A stretch of DNA of 15,928 bases from Actinomycetota bacterium (GTDB taxonomy: Bacteria; Actinomycetota; Coriobacteriia; Coriobacteriales; RUG844): assembly GCA_013335845.1 (NCBI GenBank), contig JAAXUU010000001.1, forward strand, positions 1-15,928, written 5' to 3'. The position numbers and the translations under genes are program-made. Below are positions 1 to 6,860 of the stretch, piece after piece; the first letter of the stretch is position 1; every line of letters begins with the position of its first letter. The notes under the pieces are model-generated. The model was not told the origin of the DNA, did not search any database, and worked only from the letters and a program-made list of their open reading frames with translations.

Positions 1-473
1 CCGGACTCATCGATACGCACCGTGCAGACACCGTGGATGAACTCGCCACGCAACTCGGCATCCCGGCAGAAGGCCTGAAGAAAAGTATCGAGGAGTGGAA
101 TGCGTACTGCGCCTCCGGGATCGATGCAGAATACGGCGTTGCCAAGAGCAGCCTGCACCCCATCGACACCCCGCCGTACTGGGGCATTCGTCAGTGGATC
201 CGCTGCAGCGCTATCAACTCTGGAATCGTCGTAGATGGTAACTACAGAGTACTCAACGCCAGCGGTGAAGTCATCAAGGGTCTTTACTCAGTCGGGTCCG
301 GCGCCGGTGACATATGCGGCGGTCTCGAGTGGAACCTCGCCCAAGGCGGTCTTTGCTGCGGGTCCTATATGGACATGGGTCGTTACGCGGCAATCCACGC
401 GGTCACAGGGGACGTAACCCCCAAGACCCCGGCAACGTATGAAGAGACGAAGCAGTATTGGGCTAAGAAATAG
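1..473 (+). CDS. FAD-dependent reductase flavoprotein, C-terminal part (fumarate reductase/KstD-like), 5' end outside window
   Basis: The frame is open from the left edge (codons from position 3) to TAG at 471-473, giving 156 residues of a protein that starts outside the window. Seen: an ADTVDEL segment followed by NAYCASGIDAEYG, which is the end of the capping domain, then the C-terminal FAD-binding piece IKGLYSVGSGAGDICGG with a glycine-rich tail ending near TGDV. This order is typical of the fumarate reductase/succinate dehydrogenase flavoprotein superfamily. No FMN-binding domain follows. Where true soluble fumarate reductases have HHTMGG, this protein has SAINSG, so the substrate-binding histidine is absent and fumarate is unlikely. 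A Tat signal or fused N-terminal domain cannot be judged. The gene is followed by a strong hairpin at 505-545. Family is firm; substrate is unknown. Confidence 0.85.
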   Translation, partial: GLIDTHRADTVDELATQLGIPAEGLKKSIEEWNAYCASGIDAEYGVAKSSLHPIDTPPYWGIRQWIRCSAINSGIVVDGNYRVLNASGEVIKGLYSVGSGAGDICGGLEWNLAQGGLCCGSYMDMGRYAAIHAVTGDVTPKTPATYEETKQYWAKK

Positions 474-504
474 TACAAGTACTTGAACGTTAGTTGGTAA
501 GGAC

Positions 505-545
505 CCCCACAGTCGGATGAACATGAATTCCGTTCGACTGTGGGG
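505..545 (+). terminator. Hairpin after the flavoprotein gene, probable terminator
   Basis: CCCCACAGTCG at 505-515 pairs perfectly with CGACTGTGGGG at 535-545, an 11-bp stem that can extend a few wobble pairs inward. It begins 31 bases after the stop codon. The downstream sequence has only a short, interrupted T content, so it is a good hairpin but not a textbook intrinsic terminator. Confidence 0.65.
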
Positions 546-776
546 CTTCACCATAACCCTTGCGTGATGCGATTTGCTCTCAAAACGGCCTTATCGGATT
601 GACCTTATTTTACAGCGAGTGCCTTGCCGACCAGTCGGGCGAAGGTGACGGTACGTCCGCAAAGCTTCAGCAGATATACTGAGCTTTAAGCAAGCTCCTA
701 GATGGTGTCCGCCTTTTGGATATGCTTTTTTCGAAAAGCCCGTCATTCATGCCCTGCATTACCGCCATAGGGTTAT
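546..776. other. Gene-free stretch with possible degraded reading frame on the minus strand
   Basis: No supported gene lies between the hairpin and the Fic promoter region. On the minus strand two short open stretches abut in different frames. One reads MQGMNDGLFEKSISKRR and on to a stop near 673; the other contains LCGRTVTFARLVGKALAVK and ends at TAA near 606. Both look more protein-like than random sequence, as expected for the tail of a frameshifted gene, but I recognise no family. A small hairpin at 724-739 (GCTTTT, TTCG loop, AAAAGC) has no clear role. Confidence 0.3.
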
Positions 777-819
777 TCTGCATCATCTTCTATTAATCTG
801 CATCATATAGTGATAAAAT
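777..819 (+). promoter_or_regulatory. Promoter region of the Fic gene with a 20-bp-spaced direct repeat
   Basis: TCTGCATCAT occurs at 777-786 and again at 797-806, exactly 20 bp (about two helical turns) apart. With flanking bases the match is 12 of 13 positions. The second copy touches TATAGT at 806-811, and GATAAAAT follows at 812-819; either could be a -10 element. No good -35 is visible. The arrangement suits a regulator binding one DNA face and covering the promoter. The downstream Fic protein carries a C-terminal winged-helix-like segment, so autoregulation is conceivable but unproven. Confidence 0.45.
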
Positions 820-837
820 GACCTAAATTAATTTGAG

Positions 838-1899
838 ATGAGGCAGATTGTGAGAACCTTTAACTACGGCGTTTTACCGTCAGATCTCATGAATTCGGAG
901 ATTATAAATATAGTCTCGGCACTACATGAATACCGAGGAAAGCAAGAACTCTATCTTGAGGTACATGCAGACACCCTCAACGCGCTTCACGAGGTCGCAA
1001 GAATACAAAGCACCGATGCATCTAACAAAATAGAAGGCATCTTCACCTCTGACAAGCGCTTGAATGAATTGATGGCACAGAAGTCAGAACCCAAGAACCG
1101 CAAGGAAGAAGAAATAGCTGGCTACAGGGATGTTCTCGGTATGATTCACGAAAGCTACGAGTATATCGGGATTACCCCGAATGTCATCTTGCAGCTTCAC
1201 CGAGACATGTATAGGTATACCGATTCATCGTTTGCCGGACATTGGAAAGACGGAAACAATGCGATTGTTGAATTCGATGATCAGGGCAACCAAGTAATCC
1301 GCTTCAAACCACTTTCTGCGGTTGAAACCCCTTTAGCCATCGAGAACCTGTGTTCGATATTTAATGACGCAGTAGAATCCACCACAATCGACCCGTTGTT
1401 TTTAGTGCCTATGTTTGTTTTCGACTTCATTTGCATACACCCCTTTAATGACGGAAACGGCAGAATGAGCAGATTGTTAACACTGCTTTTGCTCTACAAA
1501 GCCGGATATCTTGTTGGCAAATACATAAGCATTGAGATGGTCATTGAGAAGAGTAAAGAGACCTATTATGAAGTCCTTGCAAGTAGTTCAAGGGGTTGGG
1601 AAACTAACGAGAACCAGTACGCGCCCTTTGTGCGTTATCTACTTGGCACGATTCTCTCTGCCTATAAAGAATTTTCACAGCGCGTTGAAGGTTTGGTTGT
1701 CAATAAAAAAACCAAAGCCGAGCGCGTAGAGGATATCTTCGAGAGGAGGCTTGGGAAAATAACCAAAAAAGACATCCTTTTGGAGTGCCCCGATATCAGT
1801 GCGACAACCGTAGAGAGAGTGCTCGCCGAATTAATACGCGAAGGCAAGATAGGAAAAGTCGGTGGCGGTCGTTCGGCGGGTTACGTAAAACTGCAGTAG
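838..1899 (+). CDS. Fic family protein (predicted AMP-transferase) with C-terminal winged-helix-like segment
   Basis: Fic enzymes usually transfer AMP from ATP onto a hydroxyl side chain of a target protein. Seen: a complete Fic motif at residues 201-212 (HPFNDGNGR, then M-S-R) with catalytic His201; an upstream flap GHWKDGN at 134-140; and an N-terminal inhibitory-type motif SNKIEG at 62-67, matching [S/T]xxxE[G/N] with Glu66, so activity is probably self-inhibited. Residues about 300-353 (KKDILLECPDISATTVERV, then a GGGRSAGYV wing) look like a winged helix. The ATG at 838 has only a weak ribosome site. GTG at 850 is a serious alternative, because GAGATGAGG lies just before it and the protein would begin MRTFNYG (349 aa). 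The gene is visibly more AT-rich than its neighbours and stands alone, which hints at transfer. Target protein unknown. Confidence 0.9.
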   Translation: MRQIVRTFNYGVLPSDLMNSEIINIVSALHEYRGKQELYLEVHADTLNALHEVARIQSTDASNKIEGIFTSDKRLNELMAQKSEPKNRKEEEIAGYRDVLGMIHESYEYIGITPNVILQLHRDMYRYTDSSFAGHWKDGNNAIVEFDDQGNQVIRFKPLSAVETPLAIENLCSIFNDAVESTTIDPLFLVPMFVFDFICIHPFNDGNGRMSRLLTLLLLYKAGYLVGKYISIEMVIEKSKETYYEVLASSSRGWETNENQYAPFVRYLLGTILSAYKEFSQRVEGLVVNKKTKAERVEDIFERRLGKITKKDILLECPDISATTVERVLAELIREGKIGKVGGGRSAGYVKLQ

Positions 1900-2116
1900 T
1901 GGGAGAATGCGGCATGTTCTAACGCCAAATTATCATTCGATTAAAACAATGAACGCGTGATGAAATAAACCGTCGCTAGCCCCGAGCGCCGGGCAGTAAC
2001 CGTCTTTCTCCCCCAGAACAGTTACCACCCAGTCGCGAACTCCGCGGAGCCTGTCGCATCCGCCTCCTTCAGAATCCCTGCCTCGTACCTCTTCAATCGG
2101 CCGATAGGCCGGGGTT

Positions 2117-2800
2117 CTATTGCGTCTTATCTCGAAGAGCTCTGACAACCCGCGCCACGAGGTACCCGATGAAGATCACAGAATATACGACGACACTGAT
2201 CAGCGCCGTCCCTCCCCCGCTCAGAGCAGAGGGTAAAAGCAACAACATCAGGTGAATATATACAAGTCCGAAGAACACGTATGCCCACGCTTGGATTTTC
2301 TTCCACATCTGCAAACTGATACGGCGCTTGATGAACTCGAATGATGTGAGTCCGAGCACTATCAGCAGGATGAACAGCAGGATCGCGATCACGAGCGAGA
2401 CGACGATGCTGACATCCATAAAGCCCAGTCCGCTCAGTACACGCGGTGTATAGGACATGAGATAGGTGACCATATGTCCCAACGCGAGGAACCACGCGAT
2501 TATCGAGAGTTCACCACGGATCGGAGTAAGATAACGACTCGGTTTCGACGCCTTGCTGAACACACCTATGTACATGACGACGACGAAAAGAGCAAGCGAA
2601 AGCGTGCATTTCTGCATCAATATGAACAGAAGCCCACGAATGATACTTGGCAGTTCGATCATGCCACCAAGGATGTAGAACAAATCCAATACTATAGCGA
2701 TTGCATAGAAGGCCCACGGGTACTTCTTGATCGCCTTCTTCAATAGAAGGACACCTATGGTTGCGACTATGAGAACGACAAGAAATTTCATATTAATCAT
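2117..2800 (-). CDS. Ferric-reductase-like (MsrQ/YedZ-type) membrane b-type cytochrome subunit
   Basis: Predicted integral membrane protein of 227 residues with about six hydrophobic helices and no soluble domain. The segment RGELSIIAWFLALGH (His109) and the later SFEFIKRR...MWKKIQAWAYVFF...IH (His183) match the ferric reductase-like transmembrane family that includes MsrQ, which passes electrons from quinols or flavoproteins to an exported molybdoenzyme. The position of the WxxLH histidine is Gln170, while His109 and His183 are kept, so one heme may be lost. It is last in the operon and probably replaces the NrfD/DmsC anchor as quinol-side electron entry (inference). The start is uncertain: ATG 2800 overlaps the chaperone stop by 8 bases; ATG 2791 (MKFLVV) sits 12 nt after a GGAG; TTG 2821 is also in frame. 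No clear terminator follows. Confidence 0.7.
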   Translation of the reverse strand: MINMKFLVVLIVATIGVLLLKKAIKKYPWAFYAIAIVLDLFYILGGMIELPSIIRGLLFILMQKCTLSLALFVVVMYIGVFSKASKPSRYLTPIRGELSIIAWFLALGHMVTYLMSYTPRVLSGLGFMDVSIVVSLVIAILLFILLIVLGLTSFEFIKRRISLQMWKKIQAWAYVFFGLVYIHLMLLLLPSALSGGGTALISVVVYSVIFIGYLVARVVRALRDKTQ

Positions 2801-3488
2801 TTTCTCCGAGAATGTATCCAAGCGCGATACGAGCGATCAGAGCGATTTGGATATAGGCTGCTAGGGTTGACTCTTTTGCGGTTGCCTCCATAAACGATGG
2901 CGCCCAGATAGCGAAATGGTTCTCTCTAAAGCTTTTGATATGCCCAAGCCATTCAACTTGGGCTGCTTTATCATCCTCGAGAAGGCTCTTGCCCAATTGC
3001 GCATAGAGATACTTCATGAATTCGAGTTCGACGAAGATACTATCGACCGGTTCGCTGCGGTATTTTTTTGATATCACCCCGGCAGCGATCATCTGTTTCT
3101 TGACGTCTATGGTGACCGGAGACAGGAATAAGGTCGGCTTACCCACATGGCCGTTCGCCACGAAACGGAAGGGGCCCTCATATATCTGGATCTTGGTGAA
3201 TACTCCGGGCATATCGTAGAGGCGGGTATGCTCTTTTCTCATGGCGTCAAGCAACGCTGTCGGGTCATTGCCACCCGAGAGGTCCGAAAACGACTGCTTC
3301 ACCAAAGTTAGATCATCATCGGATGCGCCCACCTCTTCAAGAGAGGCGATCGCATCAAGCTCGAACGTGCCCGAACAAAGTGCGTCGGCCAAAGTTTCAT
3401 CGGGAAAACGGAACGCGGCCGCAAGCAGTGCACATAAGTCGCTTGACGCTATCGCCTTGCGAAGTTGCACGTTCTCATACTGTTGCAT
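2793..3488 (-). CDS. TorD/DmsD-family molybdoenzyme maturation chaperone
   Basis: Cytoplasmic, mostly helical 231-residue protein. TorD-family chaperones bind the Tat signal of their partner molybdoenzyme and hold it until cofactor insertion is complete. Seen: EHTRLY at 86-91, IYEGPF at 102-107, PVDSIFVELEFMKYL at 147-161, and FRENHFAIWAPSF after it, in the order and spacing of the family; length is typical. The ATG at 3488 has GAAAGG six bases upstream. It lies between the ferredoxin and membrane subunit genes of one operon, so its client is almost certainly the molybdopterin subunit at 4196-6649. The 75-bp gap before it contains a strong hairpin, which may set its level relative to the structural subunits. 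I give no symbol because torD and dmsD cannot be told apart by eye. Confidence 0.85.
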   Translation of the reverse strand: MQQYENVQLRKAIASSDLCALLAAAFRFPDETLADALCSGTFELDAIASLEEVGASDDDLTLVKQSFSDLSGGNDPTALLDAMRKEHTRLYDMPGVFTKIQIYEGPFRFVANGHVGKPTLFLSPVTIDVKKQMIAAGVISKKYRSEPVDSIFVELEFMKYLYAQLGKSLLEDDKAAQVEWLGHIKSFRENHFAIWAPSFMEATAKESTLAAYIQIALIARIALGYILGEND

Positions 3489-3520
3489 ACATAACCTTTC
3501 TGTGGACCCTTTTGCAAACC

Positions 3521-3558
3521 TCGGGGTTCGGAGACGATGGAGCGGCTCCGAACCCCGA
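3521..3558 (-). terminator. Strong hairpin inside the molybdoenzyme operon (attenuator or RNA-processing element)
   Basis: TCGGGGTTCGGAG at 3521-3533 pairs perfectly with CTCCGAACCCCGA at 3546-3558: a 13-bp stem with a 12-nt loop. On the transcribed (minus) strand it starts 5 bases after the ferredoxin stop codon and ends 32 bases before the chaperone start. The sequence after the stem has only TTT then AAAA, so it is probably leaky or an mRNA-stabilising element, lowering chaperone and cytochrome expression relative to the first two genes. Confidence 0.65.
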
Positions 3559-3563
3559 AAGCA

Positions 3564-4181
3564 TTACACCAGATAGTAAACCTTGGGTTCCGTTCCTTCT
3601 TCTTCCATAAAGAACTCGTGATCTCGTCCTTCAATAGCTTTTGAGACCATTGACTCGGGATCGTCGAGGTCTCCCCAGAAACGAGCGCGAGCAGGACATA
3701 ATTGCATACATGCAGGCACCTCATCGCGACCAATCAGATTCTTGCAGAACGTGCACTTCTCAACCGTGCCCGTCTTGTGGGAAGGAGCATCGCTTTCGCC
3801 AACGACTACGTCGAGGTAGTATTCCGGCTCGGCGTCGATAAGCGTACGTACGTTATACGGACAGGCCTTTATGCAGGATCCGCATCCGATACACAACTCA
3901 CTGTCGACCGAGACGATACCGTCATCATCCTTGGTCGTAGCACCTGTTGGGCACACTTCGACGCATTTAGCATTGTCACAGTGCTGACACTGAACCGGTC
4001 GGTAACTCATCGTGCAATTCGGGAATGTTCCCGTTGCAGTATCGGTTGACGCTCCTCCAACGGTATAGACCGTATTGAAGACGAGCTTCGCCGGAAGATT
4101 GTTGGCCACTTTACAGGCCGAAGCACAGGTTTGACAGCCGAAACAACGAGTAAGGTCTATTGCCATTCCATATCGAGTCAT
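3564..4181 (-). CDS. 4Fe-4S ferredoxin-type electron-transfer subunit (DmsB/NrfC-like)
   Basis: 205-residue iron-sulfur subunit expected to carry electrons between the membrane cytochrome and the molybdopterin subunit. Seen: sixteen cysteines in the four-cluster DmsB arrangement, at 13/16/19/23, 65/68/73/77, 97/100/103/107 and 143/146/158/162, with CIGCGSCIKACP as the clearest motif. None of the four sets lacks a cysteine, so four [4Fe-4S] clusters are predicted rather than a [3Fe-4S] variant. No signal peptide: such subunits usually travel out in complex with the Tat-bearing catalytic subunit. It starts 14 bases after the catalytic gene, with a near-perfect ribosome site AAGGAGG nine bases before the ATG. 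The family is clear; the partner assignment rests on gene order. Confidence 0.92.
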   Translation of the reverse strand: MTRYGMAIDLTRCFGCQTCASACKVANNLPAKLVFNTVYTVGGASTDTATGTFPNCTMSYRPVQCQHCDNAKCVEVCPTGATTKDDDGIVSVDSELCIGCGSCIKACPYNVRTLIDAEPEYYLDVVVGESDAPSHKTGTVEKCTFCKNLIGRDEVPACMQLCPARARFWGDLDDPESMVSKAIEGRDHEFFMEEEGTEPKVYYLV

Positions 4182-4195
4182 TCAAATCACCCTCC

Positions 4196-6649
4196 TTAAA
4201 CCTTCTCGATGCCAACAGCAACGTCATTGAACGACTGGTTGGCGCATACCTGGTTGAACTCTTTCGGTGGAAGACTTGCGAAATGTCCTTCGATGAACTC
4301 ATCCGCTTGGAAACTTCTTCCTGAACTAACCGTGCCACGCGGCAGGCCTGCATTGATAACGGCCTTCATAACGACGTAGCCGCGATCGTTGAACATTTTC
4401 ACCGTATCGCCCTCGGCTATCGTAAGTTGGGCAGCATCTTCGGGGTTGACGCGGAGGACGGGTTCCGGCTCATATTCGTCCGTGTACTTGCAATCCCACC
4501 ACTGAGTATGTGTGCGGGTGCGCATGTGCTCGGACAGAAGATGGAACGGATAGGTCTTGCGAGCTTCACTCGACTCAGATGCATAGGTCGAAGGTTCCCA
4601 GTACGGTGCCTTCTCCTTTGATTCATCGATTGTTTGGCCGATATTGTAATCGGGAACGACGACTTCCTGATAAAGCTGGGCGCGGCCGGTTTTAGTGACG
4701 AATGTGCCACCTTCGTAGGAAAGGTGTACCTCGCCCGGCAGGATTCTCGCCACTTTGTCTACTTTGAATTGGTCGAACGTGATACCCAGAGCCTTGGCGC
4801 CATCGGAGTCGAGTATCGCCGCGATGTAATCCTCAGGCTCGATCTTCCAATAATCACCGTACCCCATCTTCTCGCAAATGGCCTGGTAGATTTCGAAGTC
4901 GGTCTTCGCCTCGCCAACCGGTTCGATCGCTTTATCTTGCCATAAGATGTAGGGTGAAGTTCCGAAACTGGTGAACATGTCCGTCTGCTCGAACCAATGG
5001 GCAGCGGGTAGTACGATATCGGCATACAGAGCGGTCTCTGTGAGGCACATATCGGCTACGACGATGAACTCCATTTTGTTGAACCAAGATACCGTGTACT
5101 CATGATCCGCCATTGTCGCCAAGGGGTTCGTATTGGTGACGTAGCACCCTTTGAGAACCAGGTCCTTGCCGATGTATTGACCTGTGTCCAACACATCGCC
5201 GACCTTGTTGATGAGGATCGTGGTACCCGCTCCTTGGCAGAGGGTGCCCGCGGAATCCGCGGGGAAAGAAGCCATGAAGTTGGTGATGTTCGAAGGCATC
5301 AATTCGCTGAAGCCAGTCGCAGCACCCGGCTTACCCACATTACCGGTGCAGAGACCCAGAGCAAACAGTGACCAGTAGTTATAGTGGCCGTTGATGTAGT
5401 GGTTGAGTCCGAGCATGGTGTAGGTGTTTACGGGACCTTCCTCGTGATAGATACGAGCAAGCTCCTTGATATCCGCTGCGGGGACTCCGGTGATTTCAGA
5501 GGCGATCTCTGCCGGGTATGCGGCGATCTTCTCTTTCATCAGGTCGTAGGAAGTCTGCACCGCGATGCCGTTCACATCGCTCACGCCTTCGATTGCAGGC
5601 TTCTTCGCATCGGTCAGAGCGACTGCTTGTTTGGTATCCTCGTCCCATACAGCGTAGGGACTTTCCTCGCCCTCGACGACTGCCACTCCTAAGTCACTCA
5701 TGCGCAGGAACATGCCGTCAGATTCCTTGATAAGCAAGGGTGCGTTGGTATGGGCACGGATGAACTCGATATCCTGCCACCCTTGTGCGAAGATCTCGTT
5801 CAAGATACCGAACGCCAGCGCGCCGTCGGTACTCGCTTTGACAGGGATGAACCAATCAGCTTTCGCAGCATTCGCATTGAAGATCTCATCGATGACGATA
5901 TACTTCGTACCGCTCTCTTTTGCATCCAAGATGAAGTGCATGATCTGCGGCTGTGAAATGGTGGGGTTCGCGCCCCAGCATATGAACGTTTTCGAGTTCT
6001 TGAAGTCTACGGGCTCATTGTTGTTGCCATATGGACCGAAACCGGTGATGATTCCCATTGCGCGTCCGGCGGCGGCATCCACGTTCAGGGGGATGACCGA
6101 AGTACCCATGATGTTGTTGAACCTGCTCACAGCGGAACCGAACGCCACACCGCTGCAGACCGCATAGTTCCCGGAGCCCGAGAAGACAGCCATGGAACCG
6201 GGGCCGAACTCCTCAGTGTAAGCCTTCCACTTCTCGGCGATGGTGTCGATCGCCTCTTCCCAGCTTATCCTCTCGAATTGACCGGTACCGCGCTCGCCCG
6301 TCCTTTTCATGGGATACATGATTCGATCGGCACTGTAGATTCGGCCGACATGTGTTGTGCCTTTCACGCAAATACGGTTGTAGCGGGTATCGGGCAAATC
6401 CCTTGCCGACGTACGCACAACCTGTCCGTCACGCACGTGGACGTTCAGGAAGCATCCGCCCGCACAGTTTCCGCGACATACACCTGCGAAGATCTGAGTT
6501 CCGTCATCGAATTCGACTTCACTCGCATCATCGAGTTCGTCTGAACCGGAAGAACAACCGATCAATGCACCCGTCGACGCCACGATCGCCGCCCCTTTGA
6601 TGAAGTTGCGACGGCTGAAGCCCATTATCCCTTTCACCTCTTCATTCAT
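4196..6649 (-). CDS. Tat-exported molybdopterin oxidoreductase, catalytic subunit (DMSO reductase superfamily), substrate unknown
   Basis: 817-residue catalytic subunit of an extracytoplasmic respiratory oxidoreductase using a bis-pyranopterin Mo or W cofactor. Seen: Tat motif SRRNFIKG at 12-19, then lipobox ALIGC with Cys32, so it is probably a membrane-tethered lipoprotein. An N-proximal [4Fe-4S] site follows (Cys58, 62, 66, 94), then the large molybdopterin domain, then the dinucleotide-binding domain from about 700 to the end (HLLSEHMRTRTHTQWW; DRGYVVMKAVINAGLPRG). Aligned by eye with DmsA, the metal-ligand serine position falls on Asp191 in NVDAAAG, as in Asp-ligated members; this needs a real alignment. 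The ATG at 6649 has AAGGAG upstream; Met9 is an alternative. It is first in a four-gene operon (FeS, TorD, cytochrome) and downstream of a two-component pair. Direction and substrate are not readable from sequence. Confidence 0.93.
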   Translation of the reverse strand: MNEEVKGIMGFSRRNFIKGAAIVASTGALIGCSSGSDELDDASEVEFDDGTQIFAGVCRGNCAGGCFLNVHVRDGQVVRTSARDLPDTRYNRICVKGTTHVGRIYSADRIMYPMKRTGERGTGQFERISWEEAIDTIAEKWKAYTEEFGPGSMAVFSGSGNYAVCSGVAFGSAVSRFNNIMGTSVIPLNVDAAAGRAMGIITGFGPYGNNNEPVDFKNSKTFICWGANPTISQPQIMHFILDAKESGTKYIVIDEIFNANAAKADWFIPVKASTDGALAFGILNEIFAQGWQDIEFIRAHTNAPLLIKESDGMFLRMSDLGVAVVEGEESPYAVWDEDTKQAVALTDAKKPAIEGVSDVNGIAVQTSYDLMKEKIAAYPAEIASEITGVPAADIKELARIYHEEGPVNTYTMLGLNHYINGHYNYWSLFALGLCTGNVGKPGAATGFSELMPSNITNFMASFPADSAGTLCQGAGTTILINKVGDVLDTGQYIGKDLVLKGCYVTNTNPLATMADHEYTVSWFNKMEFIVVADMCLTETALYADIVLPAAHWFEQTDMFTSFGTSPYILWQDKAIEPVGEAKTDFEIYQAICEKMGYGDYWKIEPEDYIAAILDSDGAKALGITFDQFKVDKVARILPGEVHLSYEGGTFVTKTGRAQLYQEVVVPDYNIGQTIDESKEKAPYWEPSTYASESSEARKTYPFHLLSEHMRTRTHTQWWDCKYTDEYEPEPVLRVNPEDAAQLTIAEGDTVKMFNDRGYVVMKAVINAGLPRGTVSSGRSFQADEFIEGHFASLPPKEFNQVCANQSFNDVAVGIEKV

Positions 6650-6768
6650 TCCCTCTCCTTTTCCTTCTTACGTGCGCCAAAAAGCAAGCCTAACGCCACA
6701 GAGTGGGAGTATCGCAGAGTTGTATTGGTGATTTTCCCCTTACTACTCCCCCGAGTACCGTCGCGAGA

Positions 6769-6792
6769 AGTATAGGACAGCCAACAGGTGAT
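6769..6792 (-). promoter_or_regulatory. Candidate promoter of the molybdoenzyme operon
   Basis: On the minus strand TATACT (6774-6769) is a good -10, about 120 bases before the ATG. The -35 region 17 bp upstream (TCGGAA) is poor, suggesting an activator. ATCACCTGTTG (6792-6782) lies seven bases before the -10, within the spacer. The same 11-mer recurs on the minus strand before the LuxR gene that starts near 10827. Confidence 0.45.
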
Positions 6793-6827
6793 TCCGATAA
6801 AGGGGAGATTACCTTTCTATTTTCAAT

Positions 6828-6860
6828 TTCTTAATGAGTTATTAAGGAATTATTAAGATT
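6828..6860. repeat. Three 11-bp-phased repeats, candidate OmpR-type response-regulator site
   Basis: On the plus strand TTCTTAAT, TTATTAAG and TTATTAAG begin at 6828, 6839 and 6850, exactly 11 bp apart (consensus TTmTTAAk). OmpR/PhoB-family regulators characteristically bind tandem half-sites at 11-bp spacing. The array overlaps the last codons and stop of the response regulator gene and sits upstream of the candidate molybdoenzyme promoter. The first two copies also form CTTAAT...ATTAAG, an inverted repeat in which a transcript of the regulator gene could fold weakly. Confidence 0.5.

Noticed and set aside
724..739. GCTTTT-TTCG-AAAAGC hairpin as a terminator
   Set aside because: Only two G-C pairs at the base, no upstream gene that needs it, and no T tract following on either strand.
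1933..2148. 71-codon minus-strand frame between the Fic gene and the membrane cytochrome gene
   Set aside because: It starts with TTG inside the cytochrome gene, has no ribosome site, and its sequence matches no family I know. CPALGASDG is faintly suggestive but not enough. The 217-bp gap otherwise shows only a 5-bp CGGCC/GGCCG hairpin at 2098-2111.
3702..4049. Long plus-strand frames opposite the ferredoxin and molybdoenzyme genes
   Set aside because: They are antisense to genes with complete cysteine and cofactor motifs, lack ribosome sites and have no family-like sequence.
6744..6757. TACTC-CCCC-GAGTA inverted repeat in the molybdoenzyme leader
   Set aside because: Five-bp arms with a homopolymer loop are common by chance, and it does not line up with the promoter or ribosome site.
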